Below, piece by piece: positions 54,725-64,000 of a stretch of DNA of 64,000 bases. Position 1 is the stretch's first letter. Every line of letters starts with the position of its first letter. Below the pieces are notes generated by a model, which saw only the letters and a program-made list of their open reading frames with translations, was not told where the DNA came from and did not search any database. Made by a program: the position numbers and the translations under genes. Source of the stretch: Zasmidium citrigriseum (Eukaryota > Ascomycota > Dothideomycetes > Mycosphaerellales > Mycosphaerellaceae); the NCBI GenBank assembly GCA_002786025.1, contig NHNW01000045.1:124001-188000 (forward strand), read 5' to 3'.

Positions 54725-56669
54725 ATGGCATCCGTCGGAGAGCCCTTTAGAAGAGACCCGTTCGCTGCCGACCACCGAGCCTTCAATCCCAACCTGCCCA
54801 AGTCGATACCTATCTTGCCCTCTGCATCCGTCACCGCCGCCGGCGATCCAATGGATACAAGCCAACAGCAGCCCTCCTCGTCCATGGGCCCGCCCACCAG
54901 CAGTCCCAATGGCGACCGATCTCAAGAGCAGCAGCAATCGGGGCAGCAAGAGAACCAACAGACATCAAATGGAGGCACACATCAACCAGTGGGAGCTGCG
55001 GCCGCTGCCCAGCAGCCCAAAGTCGTTCAGACTGCATTCATACACAAGCTATACAAGTACGTTCGCGTGGTGAAGACCTATGCTCTCCAATCGCTGACCT
55101 GAAACAGCATGCTAGAAGATCAGAGTATACAGCACCTCATCTCATGGTCCAATTCGAATGAGAGCTTCGTGATGTCGCCATCGTCCGAGTTCTCGAAAGT
55201 CCTAGCGTGCGTCCATCGAACTCTATACCACGTGGGTTGCATTTGACTGATTTGGACAGGCAATACTTCAAGCACACCAACATCTCTTCCTTTGTTCGTC
55301 AATTGAATATGTATGGGTTTCACAAAGGTGGGTAGTACTCAAAAGTTCGAGCGCGACTGCTCTGACACAGACAGTGAGCGATGTGTTCCATACTGGATCC
55401 CCTGATTCGCCTCTATGGGAGTTCAAACACGGCGCCGGCAACTTCAAGCGTGGTGACCTTATCGGCCTGCGAGAGATCAAACGACGAGCTTCGAGACACG
55501 CCCTCATCCATCGAGACTCTTTCTCAAGTGCACCAAAGTTACCGACTCCACAACCTCCTGGAACTCCGATGGAACCGATGCCGGACCCCGTAGAAGCTCG
55601 GCTCAACGTTTTGGAATGGAACATGCAGGACGCGTACTCGAAGTTGGCACGAACAGAAGAGGCGTATGGGGCGTTGACGGCGAAGTATCAGACACTGTTC
55701 GACGGCCTGTTAAAGTGCCATCACTGGAACAATGATCTCGCGAATCAGCTACTGATACTGGTACCGGATCAACAAAATCCAACCCACCGCGAGCTTGATG
55801 CTATACGACAGGATATCGGGCGCCACATCGATCAATTGCGCTCAGCTGAAGAGCAACGAGAGCCTCTCTTCCCTCACAGGCCATCATTCTTCCAACCCAA
55901 TCACGCACCCATGGAGCCTTCTATGCCCATGTCGCCACGCCAGAGACCGTTCGACGACTCGCGAAGGCCCTCCTTACAAGGCTTGCCCGGCCTGCCAAGA
56001 CCGCCTGGCGTTCGTGCACCGGTTCCTTCATATCTGCAAGTGTCACCCCGTCGATATGGATCGATTGGCACCGGCAGTGGAACATACTCGCCATCTCGAC
56101 CAAACTACCCACCACCGCCTCCACCTCCCCAACAACCACAACCGCAACACCCGCTAGCTACAATGACTTCGCCTCCTACCAACTTACCTCGTCGACATAC
56201 GTCTGCTGATATTCGCCTCGAAGGCTGGGAAGGAGGCCAACCCCCTCAAAACTACAACCAAGGCACTTCTCCTTATGCGTCAGGGCAATCGTCGTCCGCA
56301 TGGCCTTCTTCGCCGCGAGCACCCACAAACCCAGGTGACCAGCAGATTCGAGACGCGCTTGCACAGTATGAACTTCCGCGGGTATCGAATGCTGGTTCGA
56401 GACAGCCCTCTCCACAACCTCCACATGAAACCGGCCCGCCGAGCTTTAATACCAACAGCTTCGGCAGCAACTATGCCAACACCAACGATGCAGGCTGGCA
56501 ATTACCAGGCGCTCGCTTCCCGTTCAAAGGACTTGACACTGGTCCCCCGACGCGACGAAGCAGTATGGCGAGCAATGTGCATTCCTTGCTCAATCCGGCT
56601 GACACGGCGGAGCGGGAAGGAGAGGACGAGGGTGGTCCTGATGAAAGGAAGCGGAAACGACTGCTATGA
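54725..56669 (+). CDS. HSF-type transcription factor, SFL1-like
   Basis: A 597-residue DNA-binding protein of the heat-shock-factor fold, closest in my judgement to fungal Sfl1 (flocculation suppressor) rather than Hsf1. Exons are 54725-55056, 55108-55206, 55260-55327 and 55375-56669. Introns are 55057-55107, 55207-55259 and 55328-55374 (47 nt). All three introns cut the HSF domain (about 105-205). The spliced domain includes 'TAFIHKLYNMLEDQSIQHL', 'SWSNSNESFVMSPSSEFSK' and 'ISSFVRQLNMYGFHKV', with the recognition-helix signature FVRQLNMYGFHK. A predicted coiled coil ('ARLNVLEWNMQDAYSKLART' onward, to about 330) would mediate oligomerisation. The remainder is Pro/Gln/Ser-rich and ends in a basic 'DERKRKRLL'. 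Confidence 0.9.
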
Positions 56670-57056
56670 TTGGAATGAGACTATGTGGTGTTTGAATGTT
56701 TTCGGGCGAATGGGGCGCTTCGTGTTGATCTGCGCTCTTGGATACCCTGGCCGACTCTCCGAAGACTACTTTTCGATTCTCGGATTTATTTTGCTTTGTT
56801 GTTTGGGATTCGATCGATCGATGGAGGTCTTGGGAGGTCGATGTCGAGTAAAAGTAGTATCGAAATGACAGTGTATGAATCTCTGCAATGTCTGTCACTT
56901 TTCTACAATCCCGAGTCAATGAGGAGAACGTGGACTGCTAAGGGACGAGCCATTGGACGGATTCTTACGTCATCCGAGCTTTTTCGACTTCACTTCATCG
57001 CTGGAGGTTGAGCTCCTGCTATTGCAAGCTTCTCAAATTTACGTACGACCGACAAG
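56670..57056. promoter_or_regulatory. Upstream region of the inositol monophosphatase gene
   Basis: 387 bp holding the 3' UTR of the HSF-type gene and the promoter of the next gene. The 12-mer cgacttcacttc at 56985-56996 lies 61 bp before the ATG and is identical to one upstream of the thioesterase gene. Confidence 0.45.
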
Positions 57057-58054
57057 ATGAGTGCAGTCAATCTCCAGGAAGTCCATGACTTGTCAGTATC
57101 CTGCCCACATCCAGTGACATAGTCTTTTGAGCTGACTGAACTCCAGCCTGATCGAAATCGCCCACAAGGCCGGCGAGATGATCACCTCAGCCAAACCGAC
57201 CGCAGCAGGTCACGGCACGAATAAGAACTCCGCAGACCTGGTAACAGAAACAGACCAAGCAGTCGAGAAAATGGTCTCAACAGAATTGATGGGAAAATAT
57301 CCTGATTTCGAGTAACGTCCATCATCCACTACCCCAAGTCTCGACTAACGAACGATGCAGGTTCATGGGCGAAGAAACCTACAAACCCGGCGACAAGCTC
57401 ACGGACAAACCCACCTTCATCGTGGATCCAATTGACGGGACGACGAACTTTTTCCACGGATATGCGTATATGTGTGTTTCGCTTGGTCTGGCGATTGAGA
57501 AGAAGCCTGTTGTTGGGGTGGTATATAATCCTTTTACTAGGCAGCTCTTCACGGGGATTAAAGGCCAGGGGTCGTATTTGACGGATCCGTTTCATGAGAG
57601 GGTGAGGTTGCCGTTGAGAGAGCCGGAGGCTTTTAAGGATCTGAGTCATTGTTTGGTCGCTGTGGAGTGGGGGAGTGATCGCGAGGGGAATGATTATGAG
57701 GTTAAGACCAAGACCTTCTCCAAACTCGCCGCCTCCCGCGAATCCGGCGGCGCCATGGTCCACAGCCTCCGAAGTCTCGGATCCGCAGAACTGAATCTTT
57801 GTCAACTGGCCATGGGGTGTTTGGATTTATATTGGGAGGCGGGGTGTTGGGCTTGGGATGTTTGTGCCGGGTGGGTTATACTTGAGGAGGCGGGGGGAAG
57901 GGTTTTGGGGGCGCATGAGGGGGATTGGACGCCCGCTGTGGAGCAGAGGAGGTATCTTGGGGTTAGGGGTGGGGAGGGGTGGGAGGGCGTTGTGAGGGAG
58001 TTTTGGGGATGTGTTCAGGGCAGGGTGGAGGTTGGGTGGGATGGGGTTAGTTGA
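57057..58054 (+). CDS. Inositol monophosphatase family phosphatase
   Basis: A Mg2+-dependent, Li+-sensitive-type phosphatase that releases myo-inositol from inositol monophosphates. Exons are 57057-57091, 57147-57311 and 57361-58054. Introns are 57092-57146 (gtcagt..ctccag) and 57312-57360 (gtaacg..atgcag). The protein has 297 residues. Metal-binding motifs are in place: 'DLVTETDQAVEK' (D-x-x-T-x-x-D), 'FMGEET' with the metal-ligand glutamates, 'VDPIDGTTNFFHG' near residue 89, and 'WAWDVCAGWVILEEAGG' near 231, which contains the WD-x-x-AG signature. The C-terminus is extended and Gly/Trp-rich compared with the animal enzyme. Fungal paralogues also act in quinate-type pathways (QutG), which I cannot exclude. 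Confidence 0.93.
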
Positions 58055-58509
58055 GGGGGGAGGAGGTAGAGGAGGAGGGAAACAGAGCGGGCCGGATAGA
58101 ACGGAATAGAGTTGATGTTGAATAGAGAAGATTAGAAGGGAATAGAGTGGTGAGTTGAGAATGTCTTGAATGTTACGTTTGCGATGTTTCAGTCAGGCTG
58201 AGCGACATATATTAGAGCAGGTTCTTTGCAAATCGGCGCCAGAGTGAAGAGTATCGTTCCGCCGTTCTTCGACTGTATCGTTCGGCTTTACGTGTATCGT
58301 TATAGACTCTCGGATATCGTATACTGCTTGCCGCTGAGGTAGTCGTCGTCCCGGGACAGCCCCTTAGCGGCAGAAGCTCGGCTGTGGCCGCAATTATTCC
58401 GCTAGCGCCATCCCACATGCAAGCCAATCCCTCTCCCCTCCCTCTCCGAATTTCGACAACCGACACGACAACATTCCCAAAGGTCGAAAACCAAACCAAG
58501 ACCTTCAAG
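58055..58509. promoter_or_regulatory. Upstream region of LPxEL family gene 1
   Basis: 455 bp without a gene. It contains a run of spaced tatcgtt/gtatcg words near 58247-58320. A 15-bp sequence (gaagctcggctgtgg, 58373-58387) recurs exactly upstream of the third paralogue at 60984-60998. Confidence 0.45.
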
Positions 58510-59141
58510 ATGTCGTCCCACGACCTAGTCGTAAGTACCCATTAGAGAAAGCAGACCAGCAGAGTACTAACTACAGCAGGACGCTCCCGAGGCGACCGAC
58601 GACGCTCCCACCGGTCTCCTTGCCCTCCCGACCGAGTTACAGCTCACCATCTACGCGCTGGTCCTCATCGGGGGCGATCCCATTAAGCCGACGAGCATGC
58701 AAGCGTCCGAAGCCATGCGTACCCAGCTAGCTCTTACGCAAGTCAACCGGTCGATCCGTAAAGCCGCCCTCCCAATCTTCTACAAGATCAACAAGTTCAC
58801 TACTACCTTCTGCTCTTCCCGTGGCTTGAACTCGATTCAGAAGTGGCTGGAGGCGATCGGTCAGACATTCGTTCCATCCTAGACGGCGAGTGCTGATTTT
58901 GTTTTGTCCAGGACCCATCAACCGCGGCCATCTAGGCAAGATCTCGCTCGAGCATGGTCAGCTGTTCGACAGTGCCTATGCTATGCGCAACCCGGGCAAG
59001 ACGTTTTACTACGCGGGAGAGGGAAAGTGGGCTCTGGCTTCTCAGCGCAGTTTCGAGCGGGATGTGAAAGAGGTGCTGGAGGAGATGGGTGCGAAGATCG
59101 AGGAGGGAGTGGTTTCGTTTCCGGGAGTTGAGGAGGATTGA
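58510..59141 (+). CDS. LPxELQLxIYE family protein, tandem copy 1
   Basis: A 176-residue protein of a fungal family defined by an F-box-like opening motif 'LLALPTELQLTIYALVL' followed by 'LTQVNRSIRKAALPIFYKIN'. It resembles DUF7730/2EXR-type domains, but no function is known to me. Exons are 58510-58530 (21 nt, 'MSSHDLV'), 58580-58859 and 58912-59141. Introns are 58531-58579 (gtaagt..cagcag, a NAGNAG acceptor that may include or skip one Gln) and 58860-58911 (gtcaga..gtccag). The structure, a 7-codon first exon in phase 0 then a phase-1 intron, is identical in copies 2 and 3, which supports all three models. It has no signal peptide or membrane segment. Confidence 0.78.
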
Positions 59142-59716
59142 TAGGATAGAATGGTGGAGATGAGGTTTTCGAAGGTGTCGTTGTCGAGATGCTTTGATAG
59201 TAGACTATTGATGCTTTGTTTGATTTTGAGATTAAGTTTCTTTATGTCTTGTTCTGTGAAAGACTGTTGGCCCAAGGCCCAAGCTCAGCTGCACTGGTAG
59301 ATTTGGCACCTAGAGGTTGGGCGGGATGCTGTTAGTTGAAAGCGAGGGAGGAGGGATGGTTTGCGGGTTTTAGACTGTCTTGGATATGCAGTTTGCTATT
59401 CTAGGCATGTTGGAGGATATATAAGTTCCGCCTTCTCGCAAAGAGGTCTGAGGAGCGAGAGGATCATTCTGTATAGATGTAGAGCAGGACATCTCTATCC
59501 TTGACTATGTTTTCCAGCCTTAGCTAACACCTTATAGACCTATGCATTTCATATAATGATGGTGAAGGATGGTTGCTATGGAGAGATGGGCGCAGGCGCA
59601 AGTCACTCCCCAAAGGAAGCCCGGCAGAACTAGCGCCGTCACAAGCCAATCCCTTCCAACCTCGACCACTCACCCGACAACATCCCCATTTCTGTACAAC
59701 AGTTCAAGCAGTTAGC
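59142..59716. other. Intergenic region between LPxEL copies 1 and 2
   Basis: 575 bp without a coding frame that I trust. A tatataag element near 59418 could belong to the promoter of copy 2, although it is about 300 bp from the start. Confidence 0.4.
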
Positions 59717-60403
59717 ATGTCTACGGAGAGCATGGTCGTAAGCATTTTGTTCGAGATTCAAAATCAAAAGTAGGCATACTCACCCTAAAACAGTTACCTG
59801 TCGCTGGCGGCATGCCCGCTACCCCCTTCCGTCTCCTCGATCTTCCACCCGAGCTCCAACTTATCATCTACGAGCTCGCAGTTACAGAGGAAGACCCCGT
59901 TGCACTGACCGCGAAGAAAGGCACCACACTAGACCGCTTCCAACCTGCTATCACCAAAGTCAACCGCCAGATTCGACTGGATACCCTTCCCCTTTTCTAC
60001 AAGCTTAACTACTTCACCGCCGTCCACGGACCTCAAGGTGGAGCTATATACCTCAAGCGATGGCTCGAGGCCATTAGTAAGACTCCTAAGCTTTGATATC
60101 GAGCCCGCTAACCTCACGCCAGGCCCAGACAACCGAGCGCGGATCACCCTCGACCTGGACGAAGTCGATTATAACAAAGTCTACGACAGAGAGTACGTGA
60201 TGAAGCACCGGGAGATAGGATGGACGGCTTTAGGCGGAGGAAAGTACATCGTCCGGGACTATGGCGGGTGGAGCACGAGGCGGATGGAGAACACCTGGAA
60301 CATGTTGCAGGGCTTCGGCGTGAAGCTCGAGAGTGGTTCTACCAGTCCAGGCGAAGGAGGTCGCAAGTTGCCCACGTTTCCTAAGGAGAAGAAGGAGGAA
60401 TAA
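59717..60403 (+). CDS. LPxELQLxIYE family protein, tandem copy 2
   Basis: A 194-residue paralogue. Exons are 59717-59737 (21 nt, 'MSTESMV'), 59794-60076 and 60123-60403. Introns are 59738-59793 (gtaagc..aaacag) and 60077-60122 (46 nt, gtaaga..gccag, branch-like gctaac). The conserved part reads 'FRLLDLPPELQLIIYELAVT' then 'ITKVNRQIRLDTLPLFYKLN'. The divergent C-terminal half contains 'ARITLDLDEVDYNKVYDREY' and ends Lys/Glu-rich. Function is unknown. The 3' flank (ggcatagtcgaggac near 60424) resembles that of copy 3 (near 61795), so the duplication included untranslated sequence. Confidence 0.78.
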
Positions 60404-61098
60404 AGGCGGATACAGCGAGTCGTTGGCATAGTCGAGGACAAAGAGGCGGAGATTGCGAGTTCTTTAATTGGGACCTTTGACGGGGAAGGGGTTATCCAGT
60501 TCGCCTAGTTCAAGGTCATTGATCCGGACGGATTAAGTATGCTAGTATCTTGTATCGTTGTCGGCACTGGGCCCTGTCATGTCGGCGGTTCTTTCGTCGT
60601 ATACTCTTTTGTCACACCCGTTGGTTGCACCTTCGTCACAACGACAGTAGGCGACATGTTAAAGATATCATGAATCGAGAGAACTCGAGGTGTTACCACG
60701 TCCGTCCATTAATCGATAGCAAGATGAGTGTTAGTATTCTTTCCGTGGGGGTTCGGCCATCGCTTTTGTTTAGCACTTATTGATTTTGCCACTTATTCGA
60801 TCGAATATAGTCCAGTCCAGGCGACGAGACGCTCTTCCCGACGTTCTCTATTATCGTCCTCGCTAGCTGTCTTCTTGTCTGTGGTAAGTATCGCCTTCTC
60901 GTTTAGACGTCCACAGATCTTGCATTACTCGTGAAAGTCGCTTTTGAATTCGGCGGCATGTGATTGCGCGCTAGAGGGCGGCGGAAGCTCGGCTGTGGAG
61001 GCATAAATAGCGCCTTCGCCTAGCGTTTCGATTCTAAGCTTCGACAACCCTCTCGGCGGCAACCATCTCTGACGTCTCGCATAAGTCGTAGGCCTAAC
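60404..61098. promoter_or_regulatory. Upstream region of LPxEL copy 3
   Basis: 695 bp without a gene. It holds the 15-bp sequence shared with the copy-1 promoter (60984-60998), immediately followed by a TATA-like cataaatag at about 61001-61009, roughly 95 bp before the ATG. Confidence 0.5.
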
Positions 61099-61762
61099 AT
61101 GTCAACGCACGGCACAGTTGTAAGCTTGATTGAAAAATGCCAATTGATAGCTAGACTGACCGTTCAGCAGCACGCGCCCGAGGGTGGCGATGCAGTCGCA
61201 TTCCGCCTCCTCGACTTACCTCCCGAGCTTCAGCTCGTCATCTACGAGATGGCCGTCACTAAGGAGGACCCTATCCGACCAACCGCAGAGGATGCTGCGT
61301 CAGATCGTGTCCAGCCACCTATTACCAGAGTCAGCCGTGCTATTCGAGCCGACGCGCTGCCCATGTTCTACAAGAACAACACCTTCTCAACCAACTACCC
61401 CTTCGTCGACGGTCCAGACGACCTCATGGACTGGCTCCGGGCAATCGGTAAGATCTCGACCCGCCGGCCGTCCAAGCAGCTACTGACATCTGACAAAAGG
61501 CCCGAAGAACCGCTCCTACATCCGCAACTTCGTCGTGGAGAACGTCGAGCGCCGGAAGGAATACAGCAAGGAGTACTCGCAAGCCCACCCAGAGTTGGAC
61601 TTGGTCCCCTTGTGGCGCGGACGATACGGGGTCAAGGACTGGAGCCGTGCTTGGATGAAGCGCATCGTGGTTTCTCGGGCCATGCTGCGTCGACTTGGCG
61701 CGAAGGAGGGGAAGAAGGCCGGATACGCTTGTCGTCAGTGGTACACGTTTCCGGAGAATTGA
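61099..61762 (+). CDS. LPxELQLxIYE family protein, tandem copy 3
   Basis: A paralogue of 187 residues (186 with the alternative acceptor). Exons are 61099-61119 (21 nt, 'MSTHGTV'), 61168-61447 and 61500-61762. Introns are 61120-61167 (gtaagc..gttcag, with a second acceptor at 61170, NAGNAG) and 61448-61499 (gtaaga..aaaag). The conserved part is 'FRLLDLPPELQLVIYEMAV' and 'ITRVSRAIRADALPMFYKNN'. The C-terminal half is basic ('VKDWSRAWMKRIVVSRAML'). A long unspliced frame (284 codons) also exists from the same ATG but loses the family-typical C-terminus. Function unknown. Confidence 0.78.
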
Positions 61763-62398
61763 GGGCTGGAAGAGGGCCGGTGGATCGGGTTGATGGCATA
61801 GTCGTGGACACTGGACAGAGCAGCGGAGGAAATGCCTGGGAGTCAAGCGCCGAAGTCGACAGCGAGGTCGACTACTTTAGCGCAGACAATGAATGCTTTG
61901 TCTTCCGCAAGCTCGGCTTTGTCGGTCTGATGTTGTCCAGACCGTTGGTATGATCGAGTGCGAGTGGCGTACGAGTTGGGTAGCTGCAAGGTCAAGAGGC
62001 AGCGTATGTTGACCTTTCTTTCCCCTCTGCGTAATACAATGTCGTCTAGTCCGAAAATGCGTTGACCAGGAACGGGAGATTGTCTTCATCGCCTCATGGA
62101 TTCCGGCCAAAACATTCATGTCGTGTTATCGTCGCTCTGCAATGCATTGTGCCTGAAACGCCCGATATGTTCATGTTTCGTACTGGTAACCAGATTCCGG
62201 AGCCTGCGCCAGAAGAAAAGAGTAGGATATTCGTTGACTTGATGAAGGAAAGGAGGAAGGACTGGGAGACGTGCTTGACTTTGGCTCGCCCAAAAATGGC
62301 CCAAGCTCGAAGTGGAGATCTCCAACTCAATCGCTCCTTCGCGACTTCATCTTCGAACTGCACTGCTCTACACTGCAAAGAGTCTCCAACAGTCCAAC
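61763..62398. other. Intergenic region downstream of LPxEL copy 3
   Basis: 636 bp. A 90-codon open stretch on the plus strand (62062-62330) has moderately protein-like content ('EPAPEEKSRIFVDLMKERRK') but no start or splice context I trust. The sequence cgacttcatcttc at 62342-62354 lies 45 bp before the next ATG. Confidence 0.3.
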
Positions 62399-62860
62399 AT
62401 GATATCAAGAAGCAGAACACTCGCATCGCGTTGGCTCAAAACGAAACCTCTAAACCCTCAACGCGTCCGCAACTCCTCGACCGAAACGACACCCTCCCAA
62501 TCCACAACGCCCTCCGCCACCACCACACCACCAAAACCCTCCGCCGCAGACCAACATAAAGCCCTCATCGCCGCCCGAATCCAAGCACGCGAAGCCGCAG
62601 CCGCCGAAGCCCTCGCAGCCTCCCGTGCAGACGCAGCCCGGCAACACGCAGCCCTAGTCGAACGGACGCGCAAACTGAACACCGACAGCGGCTCGGATCG
62701 ATACATCTACATTACAGCGATTGTGGGACTGTTGCTGACGCCACCGATTATCTATTTCTGGTGGCAGCATCGGGCGAAACATATGGGGAAGAAGAAGGAG
62801 GAGATGTTGGCGGAGTTGGCGGTTAGGAGGAGGGAGTTTCAGGAGAGTAGGGGGAAGTGA
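62399..62860 (+). CDS. Small mitochondrial-type single-pass membrane protein
   Basis: A 153-residue intronless protein. I do not recognise a named family. The N-terminus 'MISRSRTLASRWLKTKPLNP' is rich in Arg, Ser and Leu without acids, like a mitochondrial presequence, with a likely cleavage zone around 'RVRNSS'. A Ser/Thr/Pro linker and an Ala/Arg-rich helix follow ('ARIQAREAAAAEALAASRAD'). One membrane segment lies at about 102-124 ('ITAIVGLLLTPPIIYFWW'). The tail is basic ('MGKKKEEMLAELAVRRREF'). The start at 62399 was chosen because the upstream in-frame ATG at 62312 would bury the presequence. Confidence 0.7.
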   Translation: MISRSRTLASRWLKTKPLNPQRVRNSSTETTPSQSTTPSATTTPPKPSAADQHKALIAARIQAREAAAAEALAASRADAARQHAALVERTRKLNTDSGSDRYIYITAIVGLLLTPPIIYFWWQHRAKHMGKKKEEMLAELAVRRREFQESRGK

Positions 62861-63312
62861 GACGAGAGTGGGTTGAGGACTTAAATCCAAGGCAAGATAG
62901 AATGGCTACAAACTCGGGAGGGTGCAGGAGATACCAGATGGAACGCCTATATGAGACGGCGAGTCGAGGCAACGTTCTCGGAGGCTGCAAAATACGACAG
63001 AAAGGGCATCGGCTCACACACGAGAAGATGGCTACAAATTCCTACAAATTCCTAGCGCTCAAAGCACCCGGATTGTTCAGAGCCTTCTGCTGCCGATGAC
63101 GCTGGCCACTGCTGAGAATCGATGGGTCTGCAGGGGTGGAACGTGGACGCGAGGCAGAACGCCTCTGAAGATGGGAGCAGCATGACGTCCTGGGCATATA
63201 TCTGAAGATATGAGAGCAGATTGGGTGGTGGCGATGGCGGAGTCCGATCCCCCAAAATCCACAGAAAAGCAGGCGACTGAGATCGAGATTAATGGCACAG
63301 TCTGCCCTTCTT
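62861..63312. other. Convergent intergenic region near right edge
   Basis: 452 bp between two converging genes. It contains a small tandem duplication (ctacaaattc repeated near 63030-63052). No gene was found. Confidence 0.4.
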
Positions 63313-64000
63313 TTAAGTCGATTCAAATTCGCCGAAGTTCCACTCGCCCTTTTTCAGCACTACGCCGAGCTCAGTCGCCAAATTCTCGAGGCGAGATCGA
63401 TGCATCCAGTTGTCTTTGCTGATGAGATAACTCTCACACTCTGGTCCCGCCTGATGCGATTCGCTTCCACAAGAACACCCGGCCCGATGCTCATCTCTCC
63501 GATACACGCGCATCTCTAGAACCTGGAGGAAGTCCATTTCGTCGCGGATGTATGTCAACGATGATTGAATTGACCGAGGCACGTTCTGATCTCCATTGCA
63601 CTCTATCAGGAGCAAGCCATCGAGAAGCACGTTGCTCAGGGTTTGCTTGTGGCGGAGGAGGAAAGCATGGAGGAGTGGTATCTTGACAATACCAGGCCTG
63701 GTGCGTGGGCCGGTGATCTTTAACTCTTTCAACCTCGGAAATCGCCCCAAACAGAGCAACTCGTCAACGACCTGCAACAGCGTTAGCGATGATAGACTCT
63801 CGATGCTCTATCCGGCCTCTACTCACGCGCCTTCCATACTCTTGTCGACGCCATCTCAGCTCTGGCCGGTGCGCCAGCTGGATGGTAAGCGTCTCGATGG
63901 TCTTGACGGCACTAGCCATGTGTGCCCAGATCGGGCCATGATGGAAGCCTTGGGTTGACAAGCCGGAATCCTTGCAGCTCACGGTCAAGGACTTGAGGAC
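63313..64000 (-). CDS. Leucine-rich/F-box-like protein, C-terminal part (partial)
   Basis: The 3' part of a minus-strand gene that enters from the right edge. Visible exons are 63827-64000 (open to the edge) and 63313-63771. The intron is 63772-63826 (gtgagt..ttgcag, with branch-like gctaac). The phase-0 junction joins 'LRWRRQEYGRR' to 'VVDELLCLGRFPRLKELKI'. The recurring 'xxLxxLxI' pattern ('SAVKTIETLTIQLA', 'FPRLKELKITGP', 'LLDGLLLIE', 'FLQVLEMRV') suggests leucine-rich-repeat-like packing, as in the C-terminal part of fungal F-box proteins. Any F-box would be beyond the window. The C-terminus includes a Cys/His-containing segment ('RAGCSCGSESHQ'). The assignment is weak. Confidence 0.6.

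Noticed and set aside
61099..61953. Unspliced 284-codon frame from the copy-3 ATG
   Set aside because: It reads through the intron at 61448-61499 and loses the family C-terminus. The three-exon model is shared by the two neighbouring paralogues.

Overview
The window is nuclear DNA of a filamentous ascomycete (Pezizomycotina). The evidence is the density of short introns (mostly 44-80 nt, GT..AG, with CTAAC/CTGAC-like branch sites), the compact spacing, and the housekeeping set: RPT6, THO1/HPR1, CSM3, eIF4G, Aquarius, a complex I 21 kDa subunit, RER1, a betaine-lipid synthase, an SFL1-type HSF factor and an HTF1-like homeobox factor. Repeated BTB-only proteins and small 'LPxELQLxIYE' proteins suggest a Dothideomycete (Mycosphaerellales-like). 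That placement is inference.

Layout. 1-4.2 kb: the N-terminal 738 codons of a VNX1-type vacuolar cation/H+ exchanger (minus strand, cut by the window edge) diverge from the proteasome ATPase RPT6. 4.5-11.2 kb: five BTB-domain paralogues, three sharing a tiny phase-2 first exon. 12.4-15.8 kb: CSM3 and THO1 diverge. 15.8-27.5 kb: a homeobox transcription factor lies between two stretches of about 5 kb with no convincing conserved gene. One low-confidence cysteine-rich multi-exon candidate is proposed in the first stretch. 27.5-32.1 kb: eIF4G.

32.1-36.0 kb is an accessory island. It holds a frame-broken cellular (QDE-1-type) RNA-dependent RNA polymerase pseudogene and a small secreted cysteine-rich protein. 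These lie between two diverged direct copies of a 66-75 bp sequence, one of which is the upstream region of a thioesterase gene.

36.0-58.1 kb returns to housekeeping genes: ACOT13-like thioesterase (13-nt microexon), Aquarius, complex I subunit, alpha/beta hydrolase, an unrecognised 100-aa protein, enoyl-CoA hydratase, RER1, betaine-lipid synthase, F-box protein, SFL1-like factor and inositol monophosphatase. 58.5-61.8 kb: three tandem paralogues of a fungal 'LPxELQLxIYE' family with the same three-exon structure. 62.4-64 kb: a small mitochondrial-type membrane protein and the 3' part of a leucine-rich/F-box-like gene cut by the right edge.

Gene models were built by eye from reading frames, splice signals and family knowledge. 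No alignment or expression data were available. I saw no tRNA, rRNA, CRISPR array, intact transposon or telomere repeat.
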